A stretch of DNA of 64,000 nt from Agrypnia vestita. Its lineage: Eukaryota > Arthropoda > Insecta > Trichoptera > Phryganeidae. Shown piece by piece: positions 44,466 to 54,859 of the stretch. A model generated the notes under the pieces. The model saw only the letters and a list, made by a program, of their open reading frames with translations. It did not search any database and had not been told where the DNA came from. The stretch lies in contig JADDOH010001555.1 of assembly GCA_016648135.1 (NCBI GenBank), forward strand, positions 124,001 through 188,000. The letters run 5' to 3'. Both the position numbers and the translations under genes were made by a program. Positions within the stretch are counted from its first letter, which is position 1. The number at the start of each line of letters is the position of its first letter.

Positions 44466-44524
44466 GTACACCTAGTTATTTTGTCAGATTTATGCATGAA
44501 CAATCTATTCACTTATATATTTAT

Positions 44525-44639
44525 CTAACCGTCACGCTGTTTTTTACAAGAGTTGGCAGATGAAATAGAACTGCATACTCTTCTGTCCTGGCATACCGCA
44601 TTTGCACCATTCATCTTCATGCATCTTCTCATGCACTAT
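44525..44639 (-). mobile_element. Non-LTR retrotransposon 3' end, family A, copy 4
   Basis: ACCGTCACGCTGTTTTTTAC, AACTGCATACTCTTCTGTCC and CATCTTCATGCATCTTCTCA parallel the copies at 13765 and 30340. The copy stops at the RTE insertion point and does not clearly resume beyond it. Confidence 0.65.
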
Positions 44640-45970
44640 CTTCTTCTTCTTCCTTAGCCTTTTTCCCTCCACTGCTGGATATAGGCCTCTTCCATTTTCT
44701 TCCACTCATCTCTATTTCTCCCCCTTCGCATCCAGGTTCTTCCTGCTTGCTGGACTATGTCATCATACCACCTTTTGGGAGGTCTTCCGACGCTTCTATT
44801 TTTTGTCCAGGGCCTCCACTGTAGGATTCTAGGTGCCCATCTAGTATCCTCCTGTCGAGCCATATGTCCAGTCCACTGCCATTTTAGTTTTGCAATATGG
44901 TCCATAATATCGGCAACTTTTGTTCGGCGTCTTATTTCTTCATTTCTAATTTTATCTCGAAGGCTTACGCCGAGCATCTGCCTTTCCATGGCACGCTGTG
45001 TACATTTTAATTTTTGTATGTTTTTTTCTGTTAGTGTTGCTGTTTCTAGTCCATATGTCAACATCGGTAGGATACATGTATCGAACATTTTTCTTTTCAG
45101 GCATATTAGGATTTCTTTATTTTCAAACAAGTGTTTCAATTTACCAAATGCTGCCCAGCCCGGACCTATTCTTCTTGGTAGCTCTGCTGTTTGGTTTTCT
45201 TTCCCCAGCTTTATCTTATGACCAAGGTACACATATTCGTCAACTGTTTCTATTTCCCAATTGTTTATTGTGAATTTGTGTTTGGATTGGGTTAAAAAAT
45301 TTGTTTTTTGTGTGTTCATTTCCAAACCTGTTTCTTTCGATGCTTCTTGTAATTCTCTGGTCATAGATTCCAATTCTCTTACATTATTGCTAACAATCAC
45401 TATATCGTGTGCAAACCTGAGGTGGCTCAGATAGGTGCCGTTTATCTTTACTCCTTTATTTTACCAATTTATGTTTTTGAAAATGTTTTCCAAGGCAAGT
45501 GTAAAGAGCTTTGGTGAGACAATATCACCTTGTCGCACACCTTTTCCGATTTTGAAGATTTCTGTCTTCGTGTCTTCATCTATTGTCATACTCATGGTTG
45601 CATTTTCATATATATATTTTATCAGTCTCGTATATCTTGAGTCGATTCGTGCATTTTCGAGCGCTTTTATGATCGCCCACGTCTCAATTGAATCGAATGC
45701 CTTCTTAACCTAACCTCAGAATATCAGATTTTACGTTGTTTTCTCCCGGAGCTTTGTTATTTTTCATTTGTTTTAATGCTTTATCTATTTCATCGGTATC
45801 TATTTCGGCGAGTTCTTCTGGTCCTACATTTAACACTCGGATTTCACTGTGCTGTCCCTCGTTGATGTTTGATGTGTAGAGATCCTCGTAGAATATTTTA
45901 ACTGTATTAGTGATCTCTAGTTTGTCTCTTATAATTTCATTGTTTTGGTTTTTAATGCTCATGCACTATA
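44628..45970 (-). mobile_element. RTE-clade retrotransposon, 5'-truncated, with 12-bp target duplication
   Basis: CTCATGCACTAT at 44628-44639 and 45959-45970 is the target duplication. On the minus strand, 45962-45705 encodes EIRDKLEITNTVKIFYEDLY and LKQMKNNKAPGENNVKSDIL. A frame-shifting deletion near 45712 then removes the first reverse-transcriptase motifs. KKAFDSIETW (motif A) and GVRQGDIVSPKLFTLALENI (motif B) follow, then LRFAHDIVI, in which the FADD catalytic motif has become FAHD. The 248-codon frame at 45400-44654 continues with MLTYGLETATLTEK, KLKWQWTGHMARQ and RSVGRPPKRWYDDI to a stop just before a CTTCTTCTT-type tail. Confidence 0.9.
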
Positions 45971-46189
45971 CATGAATAAAATTACATCGAAAATAAAACA
46001 CACACGTCATGTAAATGAGTGAATCAGCGTGATTCGGTAATGTTTCTTATTTAAGAAACAAAGGAATCCTAATAGCAGCAATTGAAAACTATTGACCACA
46101 AAATATATAGTTGTTTCTTTCCCAGCTTTCTTCCAATATATTCCCATTTTATCCAATATTTCTCCGCAAAGTGCTCCATGTGTCCGAGA

Positions 46190-46435
46190 GTCACAGCAGG
46201 ATACGGGCGGCCATTACACGGAATTAAGGTAAACAAGATGGCCGACGTAGGTAGACGTGTTCCCACCATTACCGACCGCTGTGATCCTGAGTGCCGGTGT
46301 GTGTTGCCCCAACTAACTTTAGTGGGTAGGTACTGGCTTAATGATCGCGCTTTGTTGTCGCCTTGCATCAGCTGGATGGATTTCACTTCGTGCAGCACGC
46401 CGCGAGGCTCAAAGTGGATTTACGTGTAGCGTGAC
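46190..46435. promoter_or_regulatory. Mixed-composition island, possible regulatory DNA
   Basis: ACAGCAGGATACGGGCGGCC, AAGATGGCCGACGTAGGTAG and CAGCACGCCGCGAGGC stand out from AT-rich flanks. Antisense open frames of 109 and 115 codons overlap and carry no domain. AAGATGGCCG resembles a YY1/Pho-type core (GCCATCTT), seen only once. Confidence 0.3.
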
Positions 46436-46854
46436 AAAAAATGTGTACTTTTTGCCAATGTTTTTGTTTTCCCTAAATTTATAGAAAATGCGTTGGGAAT
46501 GTTTCTCGCCATACTTACTTGAATAAAAATTGCAAAAATAAGAAGCGTTAACATAGCATTTTAATTTACTTTACTTTACAAATTAGATATTCTAATGACA
46601 AACGTTTAATTATTCTCATAGACCACAAAAATATATACACATTGTTTTATCGTCAATTGCAAGCTTGTATCGTACTGGCTGTATCGATGTCACCATGCTC
46701 TTAGTCTTATCTACGGAGATTTTCATGTTGAATCTTTGTGAGGATGATGAAATTAAATTATCTTTTGTAAATCTTATTAATATTTTTAATATTTAAAGCA
46801 TTAACTTTATAGTTAAACATTTTTACAAAATTTTATTTATTTTAGTATATAACC

Positions 46855-46990
46855 ACTAAAAATTCCTTTTTTTTCTACCGGTTTCGAGACATAATCCGTC
46901 TCTACGTCAAGACAACCACTACACTAGCATGTAGATATCACTACACACCACAATCATAGTATTATTTACGCACCAACACCTTCACAAAAT
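46855..46990 (-). mobile_element. Penelope-type terminal repeat with hammerhead-like core
   Basis: Inverted partner of the copy at 4030. On the minus strand TTGACGT precedes a GAGAC/GTCTC stem and GAAACCGGTAG. ACCGGT at the stem III position is self-complementary, as in the 34545 copy. TACATGCTAGTGTAGTGG upstream and TAGTGGTTATATACTA downstream match the 4030 copy. Confidence 0.6.
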
Positions 46991-46999
46991 ACTCATCTT

Positions 47000-48070
47000 A
47001 TGCATATTACTTTTACTAAAGGCTAACATGCGCTAAGTTTCTTATCAAAAAGGATTAAGAATTTGAGTACAGAGAGAGGGTGACGGGGTAGTGTCTACGG
47101 GGGTGTTGACAAATCTTGGGTTATTATACCTGATAATTTAAAAATCAAATAGAGAACTATAGGAAAAATTTATTTGATTATTCATTAGAAGATTTTTTCA
47201 ATGACTTTACAAATATAAAAAAAATCCATATTATTAAGTTAAAACTTTTTATTATAGGTATGCATTTAATACTTCCACCCCTGTATTATATCAAAATTAT
47301 GATTGGACTCTAAGAGATGATTAAAAAATTTGGAGAAGTTATTACTATTAAGGGGTATTGTTTGTTATGTTATTTTTATGTTAAAATTGCGAGGACATCG
47401 CGCAATGTATTCTTTTGAAATACTACTTGTTATTACTATCTTTGATGTTATAATATATAATTATTATAATTATTGAGATCTTGCATTTGGTACCTTTTGT
47501 ACTTAAATTTGGTTTAAATTTATCCAATTAAGGCCCGCTTTTATCATATTGGATTTAAGTAAAAATCTATGTTTTAAACGATATTTTACTTTAATCCAAC
47601 TTAATACAATCGGTCCTAAACGGTTCAAGTTTCGGATAGGTGGAAGTTTCAACCGATATTTTGCTGAAACCGAAACCGAAACTTTGGTCACTAATTTAAA
47701 ATACTATTCAAATACTTTTCAAAAAACCGACAGTCGCAACCTTTTTCAATTCTGAAATATCACACAAGATCGCAGGGGAACACCTTAATTTTACGAGCAA
47801 GTAGGTCTTACAACGAGATAGTGAACCGCACAAGTATTTATATATTCAATTTGAGTTCAAATACCATTAAGAATGCGAAGTTCGGGAGAGTGTTGCTTTA
47901 AAAGTTATTTGTATTTATTATTATGTCCTTATTATTTTTCATATTTCGTTTCTCACTTTTTTGTATATTGCTTATTTTCCTGTCTTACTACTGGTTAGCT
48001 TAGCGTTTTAGATTTGAAATTATATTGTTACAGGTGGCACTCATAATTGAGTTCCAGTTAAAATAATTCA
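47000..48070. other. AT-rich DNA without recognisable feature
   Basis: Short overlapping frames at 47503-47755 on both strands contain repeated IQLNTIGPKRF-type text with no known family. No element boundaries are seen. Confidence 0.4.
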
Positions 48071-48074
48071 AGAT

Positions 48075-48539
48075 TTTGTTGTGTTTTGAAATTTATTTAT
48101 TTCAATATAAGGCACAGAAGTATATTTGACATAAATGCAATAAATTCAGAGTATACAAGCAAAAAATTACAGAATTGACATATTATAGATAGTTGTTTCA
48201 AGTTATAACAGTAATTAGTAAGATAAAATATAGTTTAGAAAAAGGTTATAACAAGGTTAAACTAATAGGTATAATAATTTGTTTGTGATTGCATTGTGAA
48301 TTCAGGACGGCAGGGTGTAGAGCTTTTAGTAGCGAATCTTTATATTGTGCTAAACTGGTATTAAAAATATAAGAGATATGCGCATACGTGTGCAAACCTA
48401 GCCTATGCAGTCTGGGTACAAGAGAGTTAAAATGTGAGTTGGTTCTAGTGTTCTCACAATAAAATAGTGTAGGTATTGAAATTTTGAACTTGTGAATACT
48501 CCATATTTTGTACCTATGTAATGAAGGAGATATAAAAAA
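48075..48539 (-). mobile_element. Unclassified LINE-like C-terminal remnant
   Basis: The minus frame 48539-48246 is open for 97 codons without a methionine start: SPSLHRYKIWSIHKFKISIP, then FYCENTRTNSHFNSLVPRLH and RLGLHTYAHISYIFNTSLAQ. Composition and the ending, followed by a TTGAAATAAATAAATTTC tail near 48090, suggest a retrotransposon C-terminus in antisense. I do not recognise the clade. It butts against the plus-strand LINE that starts at 48543. Confidence 0.5.
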
Positions 48540-48542
48540 TTA

Positions 48543-49163
48543 CAAATTCAACAGAATAGAGCAATAAGGATAATTCTACAGAGAAATAGATATTTCAAAA
48601 TTAAAAAGATGTTATTAGATTTAAATTGGATTAATATAAAACAAGGATTAAAATTAAATACAATGATATTCATTCAAAAAATATTAAACGACAAAATGCC
48701 AAAATAGTTTAAAAATAAGATCAAATATAACACAGAGATACATAGTATAAGATACATACTATTCAAAATAACACACAATCTAGTTGATAGTCCGGAACTT
48801 CTTCAACGAATATCTTACCACATCCCAACTCGCAATAACAGACATTCACCTACTTTTCATCTCCCCTTTTGTAAGACCAACTCAAAACAAAACTCCTTTA
48901 TGTACAGATCCACAAATTCATTTAACACAAACTATCACCACATTGACATTTTCAACGCAATAATAAGAAACATAAAACAAACAATAGTTACACTACCGCA
49001 CCCAAACTAATTTGTACATTATATCTTCCCTTCTACTCCCGTCCCACATTCCCCTCCACCCTCTCCATTCGCTATTAATGTATGTTAAAGTAAATTTTTA
49101 AATTCAGTGGAATTCATTATTTAATTTTTAAGATTGTTTTAAAATAAATAAATAAATAAATAA
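48543..49163 (+). mobile_element. Jockey/CR1-like LINE C-terminal fragment
   Basis: One frame (48543-49010) reads QIQQNRAIRIILQRNRYFKI, LLDLNWINIKQGLKLNTMIF, one stop after LNDKMPK, then LLQRISYHIPTRNNRHSPTF and a stop at 49008. This is the usual region after the reverse transcriptase (LQxxQNRAIRxIL...LNWxxIxQ). The 3' untranslated part ends in an AAATAAATAAATAAATAAAT tail. A single stop in 156 codons implies moderate age. Confidence 0.75.
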
Positions 49164-49164
49164 A

Positions 49165-49365
49165 CACACAAATACACACACTCACACAAACTCACTATTG
49201 GACATGTTTTTTATTATTTTTTTATCGATTGTATATATGCGTTTTCTTGTAATTGGCCCAAAACTCTGTACATCAATTATTGTTTTTTTTCAAGATTGAT
49301 TAATTATATGGCTGTAAGAAAACCAATAAATGAAAATAAAATAAAAATAAAAATAAAATAGACAT
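49165..49365 (+). mobile_element. LINE 3' untranslated end with AAAT tail
   Basis: Non-coding sequence ends in CCAATAAATGAAAATAAAAT and further AAAAT units, the same kind of terminus as the preceding LINE. With no coding part, assignment rests on the tail and position. Confidence 0.35.
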
Positions 49366-49389
49366 AATACAAGAAATGCAAACAAAATA

Positions 49390-49680
49390 AATATTCCAAA
49401 TAGAAAAAAGACTGTGTTTACTACAAGTGAATAAATGAGTACAATAGCCTGCCAGAAGATGTGAGGAAGCTAAGCAGAATCAACATCTTCAAACAAGAAT
49501 GTAAACGGCACATAACAATGGAAAATGCACGAAGAGAAATATTATTTATTTAATTATTTAATTAGTGTACATATATATATTTAATGTTTTTTAATATTAG
49601 CTAATGACAAACAATGTATCATTAACTAAATAAAGATATATAAATAAAAATAAAAAATGTTAATAAATAAATAAATAAAT
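49390..49680 (+). mobile_element. LINE C-terminal scrap with AAAT tail
   Basis: EYNSLPEDVRKLSRINIFKQ and ECKRHITMENARREILFI, with a stop at 49551, match the very last residues of many LINE ORF2 proteins (WNSLPxxV...FKxxLxxH). A non-coding end and an AATAAATAAATAAATA tail near 49660 follow. Confidence 0.7.
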
Positions 49681-49729
49681 ATATTCGACATTATTTGAAA
49701 AAAAATTAAAGAAAATAAAAGCAATTTCA

Positions 49730-50005
49730 CAAAGTCGTGAAGGGCGATTTCCAGTTTTGTCTGATCGAATATGAAACGAGTCGAAATGAAGCGTCAGCGG
49801 GCTGGAACCGCAGCCTGGAATAATGATATAATTATAATTGAATGAAATGCGGCCAACGGACAAAATGATGATGATGGCCGCCTCCCGCCGGCCGCCGTTA
49901 TTTAGGGATGCTGCGTTTGCGGAATGGCAACACTCCCTTGACGTGAATGCTAAATTCTGCAGCGGGAAAACGCTTTCATCACTCTTCTAATCATTTCGAA
50001 CAAAT
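49730..50005. promoter_or_regulatory. GC-rich island with homeodomain-like sites
   Basis: CCGCCTCCCGCCGGCCGCCG and GGGCTGGAACCGCAGCCTGG surround AATGATATAATTATAATTG, which contains overlapping TAAT/ATTA cores. There is no recognisable coding frame. This is one of the better candidates for conserved regulatory DNA. Confidence 0.35.
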
Positions 50006-50227
50006 CGGTTTTTCAATTGTGTTGTAAGTCTTTTGAACATTTAAAAACGATACACCTGCGTAAATAAATATTTTCGTTAATGAATCTTCACTGGATACAG
50101 TAAAGTTGATAATTATAAATAAAAATTAGGTTAATGGACATAGTTAGTAATAATAAGCAATAATTAAAATATAACTATAATTTATTACGAACGTTGTTAA
50201 GCGCTTGAGTTATCAAACATAAAAATT

Positions 50228-50460
50228 TCGTTGTCTATCTGTCTATCCCCGTAACTTCGTGTAGCGTCCGTAATTTCGTTCGAACTCACGGCTAAAAAAA
50301 TCAAACTAAACAGCCCAGCCACCAATCCTGAACCGGCCGTTCAACGCATGTTGCTACGGCCGCCTCTCCGTGGAGCGCAAAAAAGTTGCTATAAATATGT
50401 ACTAGGACTAAGCAGAGACGCGGACCAATGTTCCCCTCATTTTTGGCGGGTTGCAGCTAG
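50228..50460 (+). mobile_element. Non-autonomous Helitron, plus orientation
   Basis: It starts TCGTTGTCTATCTGTCTATC and ends TTTTTGGCGGGTTGCAGCTAG, with CTAG followed by T. The terminal hairpin is slightly decayed (CTCATTTTTGGCGGG). The interior CTTCGTGTAGCGTCCGTAAT and ACGGCTAAAAAAATC blocks match the minus-strand copies at 18161 and 42030. Confidence 0.75.
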
Positions 50461-50809
50461 TACATAAATTATTTAACCAAATTTTTTTGGGAAACAATTT
50501 TTCCTTCACCAATTATAAAAAAATTAACCCATCATGAAATTATCAAATTATACCAAAATACATAAACATACCAAAACCAATATATATAAACATAAACTAA
50601 AGTAAATTCCTCGACGCAGTCTGGTTCCACGGCTGGTTCCAATACGTTTGACGTGTGTAAAAAAATTACTGCAAGCTTGTAAATTTTTAAACAATAATGA
50701 AAATGTCAAATTAAATATTCGTAAAGACGACGACGTCTTAGTAAATAAGTCACGCTTTATTATAAGAATACGTTTTTACTTGAAGAGACTGGATTTTTTT
50801 TAAATAAAG

Positions 50810-50985
50810 ATGCGAACACGGAATACGTCTCACATCAATATTCTTACTATTTTTAAACTAAGCTAAACGCTTGTCCTATGAAAATAGGACTAACTTGCCG
50901 GTATGGAGTGAGGTCCGAACCCGCGACCTTTGGATCACGAAGCGAGAATCCTAACCACAAGACCAAAGCGATTTGGAATGAAATT
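50810..50985 (-). mobile_element. tRNA-derived SINE, second best copy
   Basis: On the minus strand TTGGTCTTGTGGTTAGGATT and TCGCGGGTTCGGACCTCACT are the A-box and B-box regions. The body AATAGTAAGAATATTGATGT and end GACGTATTCCGTGTTC align with the 9405 copy throughout. Confidence 0.8.
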
Positions 50986-50999
50986 ATTTTAAAGTTATA

Positions 51000-51825
51000 A
51001 AAACATCGTCAATTGTACAAAAAATATGTTTAGTTTACAAGACCATAACTACTCCAACTGCACATTTCAAGTGCACTAAAGTGTAATAATGACTTTGTGT
51101 CATTATTATTATATTATTATATCGAACTTTATGCAAAATGTTATCCATAGACCTGTAGGGTTACGACTTGTTTCCACACGCGTTTTGACCAGCGCCAAAA
51201 ATTCCGTTCATATCAGCTGTTTTTTATCCTGTAATACATTGTATAAAAGTGTACGTTATTGTGTTTTCATTAATATTAAAATATAAAAGTTGTTATTTTG
51301 TTATTGTTGATTTTTTATAGTTAGTAATATTTAAAATATATGTATGTCAACTTTATGCTTTGACATCACTTTTAATTCATTAGATGTTTTTAATGTGTAC
51401 CGCATTTGAGACCAATATATTTTCGTCCGAACGGATGTAAGTCAAAAATAATCCAGATCTAATTTTAAAAACAAAATTGATTTAAAAATCAACAAATTTT
51501 TTGATAACACCGCGCTGGGGGGTGAACCTATTTCCCAGAGGTTTTTGAATTTCATAGCATAATATTTATACCTACATATTTAAAAATTAAACTTAATTTA
51601 ACTAGGAAACGTACCTTAATTAAGAAATGTACTGGATTCATATCGCGATGCATACCAAAGTCTTTCTAATTGATTCATATAATTGATTTTTGTCATGTTT
51701 TATTACGTACTTACTTAAAGCTATTAAGATTGCTAAAGAAACAAATAAATATTTCCCCTAGCGTCCTAGTAATTATATAGACCAATTAATTGAAAAGTAG
51801 AATAAAACAGTTTATTCGAAATACT
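51000..51825. other. AT-rich DNA; possible MITE scrap
   Basis: Near 51658-51690, TCTTTCTAATTGATT resembles one arm of the MITE at 16222. Otherwise there is no recognisable feature. Confidence 0.35.
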
Positions 51826-51829
51826 CATA

Positions 51830-52140
51830 ACCCACTGTCGGTGATTTGAGCCGCGCTACGCCCATAAGCCGGGGCCGATTTGGCGGTTAGCGGTCTCTGT
51901 ACGCACCGGGGTAGCTACCGCGGCGATTAAAAGCTTGTCCAGTCGAGAGCTCTCTTTGCGCTGTAATGAGCAAATGAAAGCCTTTTTGCCAACAATTATC
52001 GGGCGATTAGCAATTACCTTTGTATCCCGCGCGGCGGCCTGGATCGCGAAATAACACGAATCCGATGCCACGCCGTACCACTGTTCGCATTTAAATCAAT
52101 TGGAGATTAAGATTCGGTCTGTATGCAAATTATTAAGGGT
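51830..52140. promoter_or_regulatory. GC-rich island with homeodomain-like cluster
   Basis: CpG-rich segments (GGGGTAGCTACCGCGGCG, CCCGCGCGGCGGCCTGG) flank TGTAATGAGCAAATGAAAGC and CGGGCGATTAGCAATTACC. The latter holds adjacent ATTA/TAAT cores and AACAATTAT. A 71-codon minus frame is not recognisable. The mosaic of TF-like cores and CpG resembles insect developmental enhancers, but only conservation can show it. Confidence 0.4.
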
Positions 52141-52236
52141 AGCTTCGTAGGTAGAGATACATATTTCAACTTATAAAAGTCCAATCACCCTTATTATATA
52201 TTTAATTAAGCGATTAATAACTTTCATTGGTATTGT

Positions 52237-52459
52237 TAGCGGCGCGTGCAGTGGGGAAGCATGACTTTAATTAAACCGTATATTTGGGAAAAAAATATCG
52301 AAATTAAATATTTGTCTTGCAGAATATAATACAATATTAAAATCTGAATAAAATGGTAATTATTGGGATTTGAATATCCCGAGATCTCTTATTTCGGTTT
52401 CTTTTCAAAATATATGCTTAGAAAAAAGTCATGCTCCTTGTTCCCACTGCACGCCCCTG
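52237..52459. mobile_element. hAT-like MITE, second copy
   Basis: The left end AGCGGCGCGTGCAGTGGG and right end CCCACTGCACGCCCCTG are inverted repeats, with AAGCATGACTTT and AAAAGTCATGCTCC inside. The interior matches the 25409 element in reverse orientation (AATATTTGTCTTGCAGAAT). No convincing 8-bp duplication remains. Confidence 0.7.
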
Positions 52460-52679
52460 ATTTGAGTACCATCTAGCGGACGGCGCTCGATAATTTATCT
52501 AATTATAGAAGGGCGACATCTAGTGTCTTTGATATATGTGTCAACAAAATCAATAAAAATTAGAAAAGATAAATTTCTGTTAATCGGAACCTTTTTTAAA
52601 GACTCGTCCGTTATTAAGTATGACCAAAGAGAAGCATCTCTTTGTGACACACGTATGTTACATTTATATTTATATACAC

Positions 52680-52800
52680 ATTACACTATTGTTTTGAGAG
52701 GAATAGTCTCTTCTATCATCAGGTGTAATTATTATTAATTATTAATTACCTGACGATGATAGGAACTTCTCCTCTTGTAACCTATCCTCAAAGCTCAACA
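52680..52800. mobile_element. Fold-back pair of Penelope-type termini with hammerhead-like cores
   Basis: The minus copy has CTGATGA (52716-52722) followed by TAGAAGAGAC...CCTCTC and AAAAC. The plus copy has CTGACGA (52750-52756), then a diverged stem II and GTAAC (52776-52780). The two face away from a 27-base AT spacer. It is the same subfamily as 32455 and 36511. Confidence 0.65.
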
Positions 52801-53084
52801 TGTTTGTATTACAATGTTTAATTCAGTATAAATAAAATAATCATGTTGCACCACAAACTCACTATCATTTCAATTGATAATACAAATATTTTTTCTGCAG
52901 ATCCGAGCAAAATATCTGGCATTGGCGTCTCATCTGTGTCTAGTGTGACCAAAGAGAAGTACATTAATCCTTTCATATTCAGACAAAAGATAATTGTGAT
53001 CAAGGAGAGATAAATTCATTTGGAGTGACTGAGAGCAGATCTGGTCGAGGATCAAACAGGTATTATGAAAGTAATGAAAGAAAG

Positions 53085-53215
53085 TAGATATGCGTACACG
53101 GAATACATCAATATTCTTACAATTTTTAAACGTTCTTGTGATTACTACGTTTCTGGTCTCCTGGAATGAGGCTCGAGCCTTAGTTTAGTATCTTAACCAC
53201 TAAACCAATATATAC
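53085..53215 (-). mobile_element. tRNA-derived SINE, diverged copy
   Basis: ACACGGAATACATCAATATT and TTACAATTTTTAAACG are the family end, read antisense. AATGAGGCTCGAGCC keeps B-box positions, and TTAACCACTAAACCAATA is the A-box side. Confidence 0.65.
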
Positions 53216-53274
53216 AAGAAGATTTAAATAAAATTTTAAATAATAATTTTTTAAATCTTTTCCTGTAAAATGTA

Positions 53275-53420
53275 ATGTTCCTATAAAAATACAAAACTGT
53301 TCGCGATCGACCTCGGCTCCGCGGCGACCCGAAAAAGGTAAATACCGAGAAATGACAGCGACAAAGCCGCACGGTCTTTTCAAATAAAAATAAACGGAGT
53401 TCAGCGCAGCCAAGGTAATT
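53275..53420. promoter_or_regulatory. Short GC-rich island
   Basis: TTCGCGATCGACCTCGGCTC and CGCGGCGACCCGAAAAAGG precede GCCGCACGG. A 77-codon minus frame gives no recognisable protein. Confidence 0.25.
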
Positions 53421-53907
53421 CCTGGGACGTGGAAATACCTAATTCAATTCAATTATTTCCCTAATTCTATTCTTATGGCGGGTCTACCTTACGATAAGCA
53501 CCAATTTTCGTCTCCTTTAAATACATTTTCCTCCTCCTTTTTCCATTCGCGCATTTTTTCAAAGGCAAAGAAATTTCTGGCGGTGAGTTTTAATTTATTT
53601 TAACCGCATTTTTTAATTTATTAAAATGACGGCAAATTTAATATTTTATAAACAAACGTATTACGTCCAGTTTTTTTATAAAAAATATCAAAAATAAAAA
53701 TATTATTTGTATTTTAATTCCTTAGTTCTTTGATAGATAACGTAATAATAATGTTTTTATATTTTATCAATTGATAATCCAATCAATTGATCAAAAATCA
53801 AATAATAATTTAATAATAATTAAACAATAGAAAATCCCTTAACATTTATGTAAAATGTTGATGTTATATATTATTCGCACTTAAAGATATCATAAAACAT
53901 AGTAATT

Positions 53908-53932
53908 TCGTTGTCTGTCAGGTTACAGCTAG
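53908..53932 (+). mobile_element. 25-bp Helitron relic containing only both ends
   Basis: TCGTTGTCTGTC, the family's 5' end, is joined directly to AGGTTACAGCTAG, its 3' terminus, followed by T. Everything between, including most of the terminal hairpin, is gone. Confidence 0.6.
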
Positions 53933-53934
53933 TT

Positions 53935-54585
53935 TAATTCTAATTAATGTTGTATTATTGTTTATGCATTAAACAATATGTCTACATATTTTACAGAAAT
54001 AGTACATAAATATATATTTTACATTTCTGTATTACTTATTATTTCACACTGCCTTTTTTTAGAAATTTTTAGACAGTTAGTCAATCTTATATTAACTTAT
54101 CTAATCTAATACTGAAATTATCGTTCCTCGATATATTCTCGAATTCTCGATTCTATAAATTATAAATTATAATTATAATGTCTCCACAAAATAATTTTGC
54201 TGTGTTTGAAGAAGTTGTTAAATGTTTTTATTTAAACATTCAATTAATTACAAACTAGAATAATATACTAGAACTACAAACTATAAACTAGAACAATGTA
54301 AAAAATATTTATTTTCAGTTGGACTAGGTATTCATATCATACTCAAAATTAACGAATTACCTCAATAAACTAAAATATATTAGAATTCTTCGAAAATATT
54401 ATGAAAGTATAGAAATGAATTTAATTTCAAATTGATTAAACAATTATTTTCTAGATAATCTCAAATTTGCAGTAATCGTATATGGCGTACATAATATAAA
54501 ATGATATAAATGGAAAATTTTCATATTCTTAATAAAAAATGAACTTAAAGTTCTTTAAAACACCATTTTTCCAATAGCGTTCATT
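53935..54585. other. AT-rich DNA without recognisable feature
   Basis: Short local repeats of ATAAATTATAAATTATAA (54157) and ACTAGAA(T/C)AAT... (54256-54296) are slippage-like. Nothing else is recognised. Confidence 0.4.
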
Positions 54586-54589
54586 TGAA

Positions 54590-54850
54590 AGTGCGGAAAA
54601 ATGTGGCTCTGATGTTGACAAACAAGACATTAACTTTAGTTTAGTTCGGCTTCACACCAACAGAGGGTTACAAAGCTGATTTTTCCGGCTTTCCCGCGTA
54701 AAAGCGTCAGTCCGGTCGGTAAGCGGTTTTCCGCACACAAGGTTGACAATTTTTGTCACTATCGATACTTTCGAAGCACACTAAGAGGTGGCGCTTCAGT
54801 GGGCCTAGCAAATGGATATTCGAAAATGTTTGACACGAAAATGCTGAACT
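54590..54850. promoter_or_regulatory. Mixed-composition island, possible regulatory DNA
   Basis: TTTCCCGCGTAAAAGCGTCA, GTCCGGTCGGTAAGCGG and AAGAGGTGGCGCTTCAGTGG interrupt the AT-rich background. There is no coding frame and no repeat partner in this window. Confidence 0.25.
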
Positions 54851-54859
54851 GTGTCAAGA

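Noticed and set aside
44757..45713. Plus-strand frames of 91 to 154 codons opposite the RTE element
   Set aside because: They are antisense shadows; the minus frame carries the reverse-transcriptase motifs.
46069..46429. Overlapping 109- and 115-codon antisense frames
   Set aside because: No domain in either; treated as a non-coding island.
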